DNA from: Pseudomonas sp. JQ170C
Lineage (GTDB): Bacteria; Pseudomonadota; Gammaproteobacteria; Pseudomonadales; Pseudomonadaceae
Length of the DNA: 64,000 nt
NCBI RefSeq assembly: GCF_035581345.1
Contig: NZ_CP141608.1
Coordinates: 2,634,501-2,698,500 of the forward strand
Direction: 5' to 3'
Under the pieces are notes generated by a model, which did no database searches, was not told where the DNA came from, and saw nothing but the letters and a program-made list of their open reading frames with translations. The position numbers and the translations under genes were made by a program. This document shows positions 1-12,044 of this stretch, one piece after another (the stretch's first letter is position 1; the number at the start of each line of letters is the position of its first letter).

Positions 1-183
1 ATCGACGGCAAGCAGATCAAGGTCGGGGTCAACCCGCAATTGATGAAGAACATCGAGTCGATGATTCCCATGGGCCGTGCCGGCACCCCGCAGGAAGCCG
101 CAGGCTCGGTGTACCTGTTCTGCATCCCCGAGTCCAACTACGTGTCTGGCCAGGTACTGGTCGTGGGCGGCGGACGTCCGTAA
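1..183 (+). CDS. Short-chain dehydrogenase/reductase, C-terminal part only (5' end outside window)
   Basis: The window opens inside this gene, so only the last 60 codons and the TAA stop are seen. The fragment carries the usual C-terminal SDR signature: an MGRAGTPQEAA segment, then a YVSGQVLVVGGG strand close to the end, as in the Rossmann-fold NAD(P)-dependent oxidoreductases that act on hydroxyl or keto groups. The nucleotide-binding motif and the catalytic Ser-Tyr-Lys lie upstream and cannot be checked. The next gene is an acyl-CoA dehydrogenase 78 bp downstream on the same strand, so a 3-hydroxyacyl-CoA or alcohol dehydrogenase role in the same pathway is likely but inferred. Confidence 0.8.
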   Translation: MDGKQIKVGVNPQLMKNIESMIPMGRAGTPQEAAGSVYLFCIPESNYVSGQVLVVGGGRP

Positions 184-261
184 CTGACCTGCGAGCTGCC
201 CTGCATCGGCGGGGCGGCTCACGCCTTTTCTGTGGTTTGACCGAATTGCCGAGGAGCTTTC

Positions 262-1410
262 ATGAGTGCGCAAACCTCTCCCTGGATCACCGATGAACTG
301 GTGATCTTCCAGGACTCGATCCGTCGCTTCATTGCCAATGAGCTGACCCCGCACGAAGAGCGCTGGGCCAAGCAGCAGCACGTCGACCGTGAAACCTGGC
401 TCAAGGCCGGTGAGTTTGGCATGTTGCTGCCGAGCATCCCGGAAGAATACGGCGGCGGCGGTGGCACCTTCGCCCATGACGCGATCGTGACCCTGGAGCA
501 GAGCCGGGCAATCAGCACCAGCCTTGGCACCAATGTGCACAGCGGCATTGTGGCTCACTACCTGCTGCGCTATGCCAGCGAAGCGCAAAAGCTCGATTGG
601 CTGCCGAAGATGGCCCGCGGTGAGCTGGTGGCTGCCATCGCCATGTCCGAGCCGGGTGCAGGCTCCGACCTCAAGAGCATCAAGTGTCGCGCCGTGCGTG
701 ATGGCGACAGCTATGTCATCAACGGCTCCAAGACCTTTATCAGCAACGGCTACCACGCCGACCTGATTCTGGTGGTGACCAAGACCGATCCGGAAAAAGG
801 CGCCAAGGGCGTTTCGATCATCGTCGTCGAAACCAAGGACCTCAAGGGCTTCCGCCGGGGCCGCATCCTGGAAAAGATCGGCCAGAAAGGCCAGGACACC
901 ACCGAGCTGTTCTTCGATGACGTGCGCGTATCGTGCGCCAATCTGTTGGGGCCGCAGGAGGGCAAAGGCTTTACCCAGCTCATGCAGCAACTGCCCCAGG
1001 AACGCATGATCATCGCCCTGGGCGCGGTCAGCACCATGGAGCGTGCAGTCGAAGAGACCGCTGAGTACGTGCGCCAGCGCAAAGTGTTCGGCCAGTCGTT
1101 GCTGGACCTGCAAAACACCCGCTTCAAGCTGGCCGAGTGCAAGACCATTGCCACCGTCGCGCGCCGCTTTGTCGACGACTGCATGGTCAAGGTGCTCAAG
1201 GGCGAGCTCGACCCTGAAACCGCCGCCATGGCCAAGTGGTGGTGCACCCAGCAGAACTGCAATGTGATCGACGAGTGCCTGCAGTTGCACGGTGGCTACG
1301 GCTACATGACCGAGTACCCGATCGCCCGTCTGTACGTCAACGCGCGCGTTGGCAAGATCTTTGGCGGTTCAAACGAAATCATGAAGGAACTGGTCGCTCG
1401 CACCTTGTAG
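262..1410 (+). CDS. Acyl-CoA dehydrogenase (FAD)
   Basis: This 382-residue protein has the family's usual length and segments. There is an alpha-helical N-terminal domain, the FAD-binding AMSEPGAGSDL strand near residue 130, a beta domain, and a C-terminal helical domain with GGYGYMTEYP at residues 344-353 and the GGSNEI turn near the end. It should oxidise an acyl-CoA to the 2-enoyl-CoA and pass electrons to ETF, which is encoded at 10279-11969. The start is set by a GAGGAG ribosome site 6 bp before the ATG. It is followed after 25 bp by a crotonase gene, so the two are probably co-transcribed. The chain specificity cannot be read from sequence. Confidence 0.93.
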   Translation: MSAQTSPWITDELVIFQDSIRRFIANELTPHEERWAKQQHVDRETWLKAGEFGMLLPSIPEEYGGGGGTFAHDAIVTLEQSRAISTSLGTNVHSGIVAHYLLRYASEAQKLDWLPKMARGELVAAIAMSEPGAGSDLKSIKCRAVRDGDSYVINGSKTFISNGYHADLILVVTKTDPEKGAKGVSIIVVETKDLKGFRRGRILEKIGQKGQDTTELFFDDVRVSCANLLGPQEGKGFTQLMQQLPQERMIIALGAVSTMERAVEETAEYVRQRKVFGQSLLDLQNTRFKLAECKTIATVARRFVDDCMVKVLKGELDPETAAMAKWWCTQQNCNVIDECLQLHGGYGYMTEYPIARLYVNARVGKIFGGSNEIMKELVARTL

Positions 1411-1435
1411 GTGCGCGCGTGGCGAGGGTACAGGC

Positions 1436-2236
1436 ATGAATACAACCATTGAAGTGGGCGTTGACCAGGGTCTGGCAACGCTGGTGATGTCCCGCCCCGA
1501 GCGCAAGAACGCGCTGACGGCGCAGATGTTCGCCGAACTGCTTGAGGCACTGGCGGCCCTGCGCCGCGACCCCACGGTCAAGGCACTGCTGCTGACCGGT
1601 GCCGGCAGCGATTTCTGCTCGGGCGGCGATCTGGGCAGCATGCAAGGCGCGGTCGAGGCCGACGCGATACGCCAGCGCATGGTCGACAACAATCGGTTGC
1701 TCAGTGCCCTGGCCGACTTTGATCGCCCGGTTGTCGCGGCCGTCGATGGCGTTGCCTTCGGCGCGGGCTTCAGCCTGGCGCTGGCGGCGGATTTTGTCAT
1801 CGCCTCGCAACGGGCGCGGTTCTGCATGGCCTTTGCACGGGTCGGGCTGGCACCAGACCTGGGCGCTTCCTACTTTCTGCCGCGCATTGTCGGCCTGCAG
1901 AAAGCCAAGCAACTGGTGTACTCGGCGGCTGAAATCGGCGCCGAGCAGGCATTGGCGCTGGGTATCGCGCTGGAGGTGCAACCTGCCGAGCTGTTGCACA
2001 GCCGTGCCGAGGAATTGGCGCGTGGCATGGCGAACATGTCTGGCTGCGCCTTTGGCATGACCAAGCGGCTGCTGGGACGCTCGTTCGAGAGCGATCTGGC
2101 CACCCAGCTCGACGCTGAAGCCAGCAGCCAGGCCGTGGCCATGAGTTCCAGCTACCTGCAACAGGCCACGGCGCGCTTTGCCAGCAAACAGCCGCCGTTG
2201 TACCGGTGGCCGCTGGCACAGCCCGGCAACCGGTAA
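1436..2236 (+). CDS. Enoyl-CoA hydratase/isomerase (crotonase) family, PaaG-like isomerase type
   Basis: This 266-residue crotonase-fold protein has the oxyanion-hole segments SGGDLGSM and GVAFGAGFSLALAAD. By eye alignment to classical enoyl-CoA hydratase, both catalytic glutamates (the GCELA and QPE positions) are replaced. An aspartate stands in the segment GLAPDLGAS instead. That pattern is known from PaaG-type isomerases, which shift double bonds or open epoxides or oxepins of CoA thioesters using one Asp. I therefore favour an isomerase or another crotonase reaction over simple hydration. It lies between an acyl-CoA dehydrogenase and an aldehyde dehydrogenase on the same strand. Confidence 0.88.
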   Translation: MNTTIEVGVDQGLATLVMSRPERKNALTAQMFAELLEALAALRRDPTVKALLLTGAGSDFCSGGDLGSMQGAVEADAIRQRMVDNNRLLSALADFDRPVVAAVDGVAFGAGFSLALAADFVIASQRARFCMAFARVGLAPDLGASYFLPRIVGLQKAKQLVYSAAEIGAEQALALGIALEVQPAELLHSRAEELARGMANMSGCAFGMTKRLLGRSFESDLATQLDAEASSQAVAMSSSYLQQATARFASKQPPLYRWPLAQPGNR

Positions 2237-2265
2237 ACGACAGTCATCACCACAGGAGGTGTGCC

Positions 2266-4676
<2,411 letters not shown>

Positions 4677-4695
4677 GCCTTTGGAAGGAGCTGTC

Positions 4696-5163
4696 ATGGA
4701 TACCCCCGCACTTCACACCCGCCCTGCCACAGAGCAGGGCAACGATGTACCGGAAGGCTTCGAGCCGATGCAGGGCAGCGGTTTCGTCCCGTCGATCGGT
4801 GCCATTTACGTGAATCGCCAGCGCCGCAGCATGGGCGCCCGTATCGAGCAGCGTCACTTGAATCCGCTGGGTTTTGCCCATGGCGGCATGCTCGCGACCC
4901 TGATCGACACCTCCTTCGGCATGGCGCTCAAGTTGACCGCGCAAGCTGAGCGTCCGCCGGTCACGGTGAGCCTGAACATCGAATACCTGAGCCCGGCGTA
5001 CCCCGGGTCCTGGATCGAGTCCACGGTCGAGATCCAGAAGATGGGGGCGCGCCTTGCCAACGCCAGTTGTGTGCTCAAGGACGGCGAGCGCCTGATTGCC
5101 AAGGGCAACGCGATTTTCGTCGCCGCCGCAGGCGTGCCGACGAGCAAACCCGAAATCACCTGA
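4696..5163 (+). CDS. PaaI-like hotdog-fold acyl-CoA thioesterase
   Basis: This 155-residue single hotdog domain has the family motif NPLGFAHGGMLATLID, with His62 in HGG and a downstream acidic residue. It also has the strand SLNIEYLSP and the SWIESTVEI segment. Such enzymes hydrolyse aryl- or acyl-CoA esters and often relieve CoA trapping in aromatic or branched-acid pathways. The frame is also open from a TTG at 4681, but the ATG at 4696 lies just after an AAGGAG site, which decides the start. It is the last gene before a large repeat element, which begins 5 bp after the stop codon. Confidence 0.88.
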   Translation: MDTPALHTRPATEQGNDVPEGFEPMQGSGFVPSIGAIYVNRQRRSMGARIEQRHLNPLGFAHGGMLATLIDTSFGMALKLTAQAERPPVTVSLNIEYLSPAYPGSWIESTVEIQKMGARLANASCVLKDGERLIAKGNAIFVAAAGVPTSKPEIT

Positions 5164-5202
5164 TTTATGGTTCTTCATGGATTGTCGGGAAAGTTTGACT
5201 TG

Positions 5203-5258
5203 GGTGGTGGTGGTGGTGGTGGTGGTGGTGGTGGTGGTGGTGGTGGTGGTGGTGGTGG
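5203..5258. repeat. (GGT)n trinucleotide tract, 18 units
   Basis: Eighteen perfect GGT units plus GG lie just inside the left terminus of repeat element copy 1. The equivalent position in the other two copies holds hexamers of the same flavour: GCCACC (inverse of GGTGGC) in copy 2 and GGTGAC in copy 3. A pure tract of this length is expected to slip during replication. Confidence 0.97.
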
Positions 5259-5982
5259 CTGTGAGCTTATCCATTTTGTGGGGTGACGCCACTGGCCCCT
5301 TCCGCCCTTACGGCGGCTTACTTTTTTTCAGTCGAAAAAAAAGTAAGCAAAAAATTCTTGCCCCACCAGGGGCCCTGCGCTTCGCTCCGGGTCCCCTCGC
5401 TACGGTGTCGCTACGGGGCATTGCGAGCTACGAGTTGCAAGCAACTCTACGCTTCGCAACTTCGGCCACGGCCGAAGGCGCTTCGCGCTAGCCCCTTCAC
5501 GACACCTCCGCTCGGCCCTTCTGGTTAACGGGGCGGGTGGATCAAGATCAAGAGCACAATTCGCTGCGCTCTTGCTTTTGGACCCCGGTGAATCAGTAGG
5601 CACGGCTCTCTTTTGCTTTTGCTCTTTTGCTTTTGCTTTTGCTCTTTTGCTTTTGCTTTTGCTCTTTTGCTTTTGCTTTTGATCTTGCTTTTGATCTACC
5701 TGCCCCGTTAACCAGAAGGGCCGAGCGTAGGTGTCGTGTAGGGGTGAGTGCGAAGCACCTTCGGCGCTAGCCGAAGTCGCGAGACGTAGACTTGGCGAAG
5801 CAAGTCGTAGGCCGCGATACCCCGTAGCGACACCGGAGAGAGGGGACCCGGAGCGAAGCGTAGGGCCCCTGGTGGGGCGAGAATTTTTTGCTTACTTTTT
5901 TTTTCGACTGAAAAAAAGTAAGGCGCCGTAAGGGCGCAAAGGTGACTCGGCGCCGCCTTGGCAAATGGATAAGTCCGCGAAA

Positions 5983-6084
5983 GCCACAAGCCACAAGCCA
6001 CAAGCCACAAGCCACAAGCCACAAGCCACAAGCCACAAGCCACAAGCCACAAAGCCACAAAGCCACAAAGCCACAAAGCCACAA
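5983..6084. repeat. Tandem GCCACAA heptamers (10) followed by AGCCACAA octamers (4)
   Basis: Ten uninterrupted 7-bp units run from 5983 to 6052, then four 8-bp units with one extra A run to 6084, just inside the right terminus of repeat element copy 1. Copy 2 carries eight inverse-type octamers (GTGGATTT) and copy 3 only two octamers at the matching end. There are no spacers, so this is a minisatellite and not a CRISPR array. Confidence 0.97.
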
Positions 6085-6158
6085 ACGACATCAAACCCGT
6101 AAATCCGTGAAGCACCTAATTTGTCCACCTAATTGATCCACCTCATTTGGAGCATTTC

Positions 6159-6551
6159 ATGAATGAAATCCTAGCCACTGCAGCGGCCGCGCTTGGCCCA
6201 CAGGAGCAGTACCTCGAGTTTCTGAGCCAGGGTCGCTTCATGCTGCAGCGCAGCCTGTCCAGCGGCCGCTATGTGTTTTACCCGCGGGTGCTGATTCCAG
6301 GCACCGGCGAAACCGACCTGGTGTGGGAAGAAGCCCAGGGCACCGGGACCATTTATGCCATCACCGTCAACCGGGCGCGGACCGGCAGCCACAACGTGGC
6401 ACTGATCGACCTCGACGAAGGCCCGCGCATGATGTCGCGCATCGAAGGCCGTGAGACGGCACCGATCGGTAGCCGGGTAAAGGCGCGGATTATCGAGGAG
6501 GAGGGCGTCGCCATGGTGGTGTTCGATGTGTTCGAGGAGGTAGCGGCATGA
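6159..6551 (+). CDS. DUF35 OB-fold protein without zinc-ribbon cysteines (aldolase/thiolase partner)
   Basis: This 130-residue protein has the DUF35 layout: an N-terminal helix, a rubredoxin-like segment around SSGRYVFYPRVLIPGTG, and an OB-fold starting at GTIYAITVNRA. The usual four zinc-binding cysteines are all absent and the whole protein contains no cysteine. DUF35 proteins commonly pair with thiolase-fold enzymes; in the steroid side-chain system the ChsH2 DUF35 domain is an essential partner of the Ltp2 aldolase. Here the stop codon overlaps the start of the thiolase-fold gene by 4 bp, which supports a fixed complex. The ATG at 6159 is preferred over a TTG at 6147. It lies 43 bp after the end of the repeat element. 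Confidence 0.85.
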   Translation: MNEILATAAAALGPQEQYLEFLSQGRFMLQRSLSSGRYVFYPRVLIPGTGETDLVWEEAQGTGTIYAITVNRARTGSHNVALIDLDEGPRMMSRIEGRETAPIGSRVKARIIEEEGVAMVVFDVFEEVAA

Positions 6552-7699
6552 ACCAGGCCATTCGCGGCAAGACCGCCATTGTCGGCATCGGCACCGCTGG
6601 TGTAGGTGAAGCCAAGGGTTTCAGTGCCATGGAGCTGCTGGGTCAGGCATCGCTGCAGGCGATTGCCGATGCCGGCCTGCAGTTGCAGGACATCGACGGC
6701 ATTTTTGCCGCCACCAGTTCCCATGCCTTCCCGACGCTGTCGGTGGCCGAATACCTGGGGATCAAGCCGTCCTATGTGGATGGCACCAACATCGGCGGCT
6801 CCAGCTTCGAGATGCACCTGCTGCAGGCGACCCTGGCGCTGGAAGCCGGCCTGTGCAATGCCGCACTGGTGTGCTACGGCTCGAACCAGCGTACTGCCGG
6901 TGGCCGCCTGGTCTCGATGAGTGAACCGCAGTGGCACGAGGCGTTCTACAAGCCGCGCCATCCGATCACCTCCTACAGCCTGGCGGCCAGCCGGCATATG
7001 CATCAGTACGGCACCACCCGGGAAATGCTCGGGGAAGTCGCGGTATCGGCGCGCCAGTGGGCCAACCTCAACCCGGAGGCCTTCGCCCGCGGGCCGTTGA
7101 CGCTGGATGATGTGATGGCCAGCCGCATGGTCAGTGATCCGCTGTCGTCCGCCGACTGCTGCCTGGTGACCGATGGCGGCGCCGCGTGTGTGCTGGTACG
7201 CGCCGACCGTGCCCGGGACTTGCAGCGCAAGCCGGCCTACTTCCTGGGCGCTGCCGGCGCGCAGTGGCACCGCTCGGTGGTGGCGATGCCGGACCTGACG
7301 GTAACGGCGGCCTCCGAAAGCGGGCCACGGGCGATGGAAATGGCCGGGGTAAGCCATGCCGACATCGACCTGGTGATGCTCTATGACGCCTTCACCATCA
7401 ATACCATCCTGTTCCTCGAAGACCTGGGCTTTTGCCCCAAGGGCGAGGGCGGGCGCTTTGTCCAGGGCGGGCACATCGCCCCGGGCGGCGGCCTTGCGGT
7501 GAACACCAATGGCGGCGGACTGTCCTGCGTTCACCCGGGCATGTACGGCCTGTTCCTGATCATCGAGGCCGTGCGCCAGATTCGCGGAGAGGCAGGTGCG
7601 CGTCAGTTGAAGAAAGCCGACATTGCGTTGCTGCATGGCAACGGCGGCACGTTGTCGAGCCAGGTGACCGCCTTCCTGGGCAGCGAAAACGCACTCTGA
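6548..7699 (+). CDS. Thiolase-fold protein lacking the thiolase cysteines; candidate retro-aldolase
   Basis: This 383-residue protein is of the SCP-x/thiolase type. Where thiolases have the nucleophilic cysteine, it has Gly83-Gly84-Ser-Ser in the segment TNIGGSSFEMH. Near the C-terminus the usual cysteine-glycine loop reads LLHGNGGTLSS, so the second cysteine is missing too. His329 in the HPGMYG turn is kept. It therefore should not perform Claisen cleavage through an acyl-enzyme. The Ltp2 aldolase uses the same fold with tyrosines and a DUF35 partner; Tyr279 (in YDAF) and Tyr333 (in HPGMYG) are candidates here, though I have not aligned them. The 4-bp overlap with the DUF35 gene supports a complex that cleaves a 3-hydroxyacyl-CoA to an aldehyde and a short acyl-CoA. 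Confidence 0.85.
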   Translation: MNQAIRGKTAIVGIGTAGVGEAKGFSAMELLGQASLQAIADAGLQLQDIDGIFAATSSHAFPTLSVAEYLGIKPSYVDGTNIGGSSFEMHLLQATLALEAGLCNAALVCYGSNQRTAGGRLVSMSEPQWHEAFYKPRHPITSYSLAASRHMHQYGTTREMLGEVAVSARQWANLNPEAFARGPLTLDDVMASRMVSDPLSSADCCLVTDGGAACVLVRADRARDLQRKPAYFLGAAGAQWHRSVVAMPDLTVTAASESGPRAMEMAGVSHADIDLVMLYDAFTINTILFLEDLGFCPKGEGGRFVQGGHIAPGGGLAVNTNGGGLSCVHPGMYGLFLIIEAVRQIRGEAGARQLKKADIALLHGNGGTLSSQVTAFLGSENAL

Positions 7700-7794
7700 G
7701 TGCAGGCCCGGGAAAGGGAGTACGGGCGCAAATTGGTCCGAACGATCTAGAGCCTCGACAGGTGAGCCATTCAATACTCGCCGCAGGTTCGCAC

Positions 7795-7806
7795 AACAAC
7801 AAGAAA
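7795..7806 (+). promoter_or_regulatory. A-rich Hfq/Crc-type motif (AACAACAAGAAA)
   Basis: This matches the AAnAAnAA catabolite-activity motif bound by Hfq with Crc in pseudomonads. It lies 66 bp before the acyl-CoA dehydrogenase start at 7872, farther than usual from the ribosome site, so the role is uncertain. Confidence 0.35.
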
Positions 7807-7871
7807 CCACGCGCAGGCGGCCCTTGTCGCCGAGGGCCTGCCTGTGCGTCTCGACGGCTCGAGGAGTCTCA

Positions 7872-9068
<1,197 letters not shown>

Positions 9069-9083
9069 GGGGTTGCTCCGATC

Positions 9084-10226
9084 ATGGATTTCAAATTGAC
9101 TGAAGAGCAGCAAATGCTGCAGGACACCGTGGCCCGTCTGGTGCGCGAGGGTTATGGCTTTGAACAACGCGAGAACTTTCGCGCCAGCGAGGCGGGATTC
9201 AGCCACGCGTTCTGGGCGCAACTGGGTGAGCTGGGGCTGACGGCGGTACCCTTTGGAGAAGCGTTCGGCGGCTTTGGCGGCGGCGGTGTCGACACCCTGC
9301 TGGTCATGAACGAGCTCGGCCGCGGGCTGTGCCTGGAACCCTATCTGCATTCGGTGATCTTTGCCGGTGGCCTGCTCGAGCAACTGGGCAGCGATCAGCA
9401 GAAGGATCAACTGCTGACCCAGGTCGCCAGTGCCCAACTGCAACTGGCCGTGGCCTTTGAAGAGCCACAGAGCCACTACCACCTCAACGATGTACAGACC
9501 CGCGCCCAGGCCGTGGACGGTGGCTGGACCCTGTCGGGCCACAAGGCGGTGGTGATCGGCGGGCAAACGGCTGGCCTGATCCTGGTGTCGGCCCGTTCGG
9601 CCGGCGGTGGCCGTGACGAAGACGGCATCAGCCTGTTCCTGGTCGATCCACAAGCGGCCGGTGTGACACGTCGCGTGTACCCCACCATCGACGGTGTGAA
9701 GGCCTGCGAGTTGCTGCTCGACGGTGTCTTTGTGGCCAACGACAAACTGCTCGGCCAGGCCGGCAAGGCGTTCGGTGCACTGCGTTACCAGCAGGGCCGG
9801 GCCATCGCCGCGCAGTGCGCACAAGCGGTGGGCAGCATGGAAGAAGCCTGCACGCTGACCCTGGACTACCTCAAGACGCGCAAGCAGTTCGGCCAGCCCA
9901 TCGGCAGCTTCCAGGTTTTGCAGCATCGCATGGTGGACATGCGTTCGGAGCTGGATCAAGCCACTTCCATGGCGATGTTGGCCGCTTGCGCCGCCGACCA
10001 GGCCGACAGCGATGAACGCAGCCGTACCCTGGCTGCAGCCAAGTACGTGGTCACCCGCGCCGGCCGCTTCATCTGCGAACAGGCTATCCAGCTGCACGGC
10101 GGCATCGGCCTGACCCAGGAGTATGTGCTTTCGCACCATGCCAAGCACCTGGTGATGATCAGCCACCAGTTCGGTGACGATGATCATCACTTGCAGGCCT
10201 ACGCCCGGTTGCTGCAGGTCGCCTGA
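9084..10226 (+). CDS. Acyl-CoA dehydrogenase, subunit B of a two-subunit-type pair
   Basis: This 380-residue acyl-CoA dehydrogenase homologue begins [19 protein letters not shown] and has the C-terminal helical domain with [17 protein letters not shown]. It ends in a [13 protein letters not shown] tail instead of the usual GGSNEI/GTSEI FAD turn. It is clearly different from its neighbour, so the pair is not a simple duplication. The degenerate C-terminus fits the non-catalytic partner in heteromeric acyl-CoA dehydrogenases, which act on bulky or branched acyl-CoAs. It follows subunit A after 15 bp and is separated from etfB by a terminator-like hairpin. Confidence 0.9.
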   Translation: MDFKLTEEQQMLQDTVARLVREGYGFEQRENFRASEAGFSHAFWAQLGELGLTAVPFGEAFGGFGGGGVDTLLVMNELGRGLCLEPYLHSVIFAGGLLEQLGSDQQKDQLLTQVASAQLQLAVAFEEPQSHYHLNDVQTRAQAVDGGWTLSGHKAVVIGGQTAGLILVSARSAGGGRDEDGISLFLVDPQAAGVTRRVYPTIDGVKACELLLDGVFVANDKLLGQAGKAFGALRYQQGRAIAAQCAQAVGSMEEACTLTLDYLKTRKQFGQPIGSFQVLQHRMVDMRSELDQATSMAMLAACAADQADSDERSRTLAAAKYVVTRAGRFICEQAIQLHGGIGLTQEYVLSHHAKHLVMISHQFGDDDHHLQAYARLLQVA

Positions 10227-10242
10227 GCCTGACGTCTTGTTT

Positions 10243-10267
10243 GCCGGGCCTGCGGGCCCGGCCTTTT
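10243..10267 (+). terminator. G+C-rich hairpin followed by CTTTTGG, between the dehydrogenase pair and etfB
   Basis: GCCGGGCC (10243-10250) pairs with GGCCCGGC (10255-10262) over a 4-base loop, followed by a short T run. It probably attenuates rather than stops transcription into etfBA, since the etfB ATG is only 12 bp further on. Confidence 0.55.
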
Positions 10268-10278
10268 GGAGTGCTGTG

Positions 10279-11031
10279 ATGAAAGTCCTCGTAGCCGTCA
10301 AACGCGTAGTCGATTTCAACGTCAAGGTTCGCGTCAAGGCGGACAACAGTGGCGTTGACTTGAGCAACGTGAAAATGGCCCTCAACCCCTTCTGCGAAAT
10401 CGCCGTGGAAGAGGCCGTTCGCCTGAAAGAGCAGGGGGTCGCCAGTGAAGTGGTGGTGGTCTGTGTCGGCGCTGGCGCCGCGCAGGAGCAACTGCGCACT
10501 GCATTGGCACTGGGCGCTGATCGCGCCGTGCTGGTGGAGTCGGCCGATGAACTGGGCTCCCTGGCCGTGGCCAAGCTGCTCAAGGCTGTGGTCGACAAAG
10601 AACAACCGCAGTTGGTGATCCTCGGCAAGCAGGCCATCGACAGCGACAACAACCAGACCGGCCAGATGCTGGCGGCGCTGAGCGGTTTTGCCCAGGGTAC
10701 CTTTGCCTCCAAGGTCGAGGTCGCGGGCGACAAGGTCAACGTCACCCGTGAAATCGACGGTGGCCTGCAGACGGTTGCCCTGAACCTGCCGGCGGTGGTC
10801 ACCACCGACCTGCGCCTGAACGAGCCACGCTACGCGTCGCTGCCGAACATCATGAAGGCCAAGAAAAAGCCGCTGGAGATCGTCACCCCGCAAGCGCTCG
10901 GTGTCAGCACGGCATCGACCGTGACCACCTTGAAAGTAGAGGCGCCGGCGACTCGCAGTGCCGGGATCAAGGTCAAGTCGGTGGCTGAACTGGTCGAGAA
11001 ACTAAAGAACGAGGCGAAGGTAATCCAATGA
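10279..11031 (+). CDS. etfB: Electron transfer flavoprotein beta subunit
   Basis: This 250-residue protein matches the family length and begins [20 protein letters not shown]. It contains the [12 protein letters not shown] segment and the AKKKPLE recognition-loop region near residue 195, which docks on acyl-CoA dehydrogenases. It binds AMP and, with EtfA, carries electrons from the acyl-CoA dehydrogenases to the quinone pool. Its coding frame overlaps etfA by 4 bp (ATGA). Pseudomonads normally have a housekeeping etfBA, so this could be either that pair or a pathway copy; its position after two acyl-CoA dehydrogenase genes suggests dedicated service here. Confidence 0.95.
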   Translation: MKVLVAVKRVVDFNVKVRVKADNSGVDLSNVKMALNPFCEIAVEEAVRLKEQGVASEVVVVCVGAGAAQEQLRTALALGADRAVLVESADELGSLAVAKLLKAVVDKEQPQLVILGKQAIDSDNNQTGQMLAALSGFAQGTFASKVEVAGDKVNVTREIDGGLQTVALNLPAVVTTDLRLNEPRYASLPNIMKAKKKPLEIVTPQALGVSTASTVTTLKVEAPATRSAGIKVKSVAELVEKLKNEAKVIQ

Positions 11032-11969
11032 CAATCCTGGTTATCGCTGACCTTCTACAAGGTCGGGAAAACACTGCCGTAGCCCCGGCCACCCTGAACA
11101 CGGTGGCTGCTGCCGCCAGGATCGGTGGCGACATCCACGTGCTGGTCGCAGGCCAGAACGTGGGGGGTGTAGCTGAAGCTGCAGCGAACATCGCTGGCGT
11201 TGCCAAGGTCCTGGTTGCCGATAACGCCGCTTACGCTCACCAACTGCCAGAGAACCTTGCTGCGCTGGTCGCTGAGCTGGGCAAAGGCTACAGCCACGTG
11301 CTGGCACCTGCCACCTCCAACGGCAAGAACATCCTGCCGCGCGTTGCTGCCCTGCTGGACGTCGACCAGATCTCCGAGATCATCTCGGTTGAATCGGCTG
11401 ACACCTTCAAGCGCCCGATCTACGCCGGTAACGCCATCGCTACCGTGCAATCGAACGCTGCCGTCAAGGTCATCACCGTTCGCGCCACCGGCTTCGATGC
11501 CGTTGCCGCTGAAGGGGGTTCGGCTGCGGTTGAAGCCGTTGCCGCTGCCCACAACGCTGGCACCTCGGCGTTCGTCGGCGAAGAACTGGCCAAGTCCGAT
11601 CGTCCTGAGCTGACCGCTGCCAAAATCGTCGTTTCCGGCGGTCGCGGCATGCAGAACGGCGACAACTTCAAGCACCTGTACGCCCTGGCCGACAAGCTCG
11701 GCGCTGCCGTCGGCGCTTCGCGCGCTGCGGTCGACGCAGGTTTCGTACCCAACGACATGCAGGTCGGTCAGACCGGCAAGATCGTTGCCCCCGGGCTGTA
11801 CATCGCCGTCGGTATCTCCGGCGCGATCCAGCACCTGGCGGGGATGAAGGACTCCAAAGTGATCGTGGCGATCAACAAGGACGAAGAAGCCCCGATCTTC
11901 CAGGTGGCCGACTACGGCCTGGTGGCTGACCTGTTCGACGCTGTTCCCGAGTTGCAAGCCTCTCTCTAA
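11028..11969 (+). CDS. etfA: Electron transfer flavoprotein alpha subunit
   Basis: This 313-residue protein has the typical EtfA plan: an N-terminal domain, then the C-terminal FAD domain with [24 protein letters not shown] and [13 protein letters not shown]. The FAD cofactor sits in this C-terminal domain. The length agrees with the usual 308-315 residues. The start codon overlaps the end of etfB, which is the standard translationally coupled arrangement. It is followed 75 bp later by an MFS transporter gene. Confidence 0.95.
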   Translation: MTILVIADLLQGRENTAVAPATLNTVAAAARIGGDIHVLVAGQNVGGVAEAAANIAGVAKVLVADNAAYAHQLPENLAALVAELGKGYSHVLAPATSNGKNILPRVAALLDVDQISEIISVESADTFKRPIYAGNAIATVQSNAAVKVITVRATGFDAVAAEGGSAAVEAVAAAHNAGTSAFVGEELAKSDRPELTAAKIVVSGGRGMQNGDNFKHLYALADKLGAAVGASRAAVDAGFVPNDMQVGQTGKIVAPGLYIAVGISGAIQHLAGMKDSKVIVAINKDEEAPIFQVADYGLVADLFDAVPELQASL

Positions 11970-12044
11970 ATCGACGTTCCCGTCCTTGGCCGCTGGCGTC
12001 TGCGACGTCGGCGGCCTGCGCAACTGTCAGCCAAGGAGTGCTCC

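Larger units (their letters stand above)
5169..6116. repeat. Large composite inverted-repeat element, copy 1 (948 bp)
   Basis: This element occurs three times in the window. Both termini carry the same imperfect sequence, GGTTCTTCAYGGATT at the left and its inverse at the right. Inside the left end is a (GGT)n tract, inside the right end a GCCACAA array. Between them lie two inverted arms: about 5280-5540 (B type, with CATTGCGAGCTACGA) and 5695-5955 (A type, with TATCGCGGCCTACGA). The arms flank an asymmetric core with a CTTTTG-rich tract at about 5610-5692. Each arm holds hairpins, such as the A/T-rich one at 5317-5347 and those at 5432-5447 and 5789-5806. Reading frames across it are repetitive and have no recognisable domain. 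I cannot assign it to a named repeat family. Confidence 0.9.

Noticed and set aside
5983..6084. CRISPR array
   Set aside because: The units are 7-8 bp, directly adjacent and without spacers; no cas gene is present. It is a minisatellite within the repeat element.
5096..6136. Small proteins rich in valine (GGT tract) or in CGLWLVA repeats
   Set aside because: They are translations of tandem repeats in the element, change frame with array length and have no start signal.
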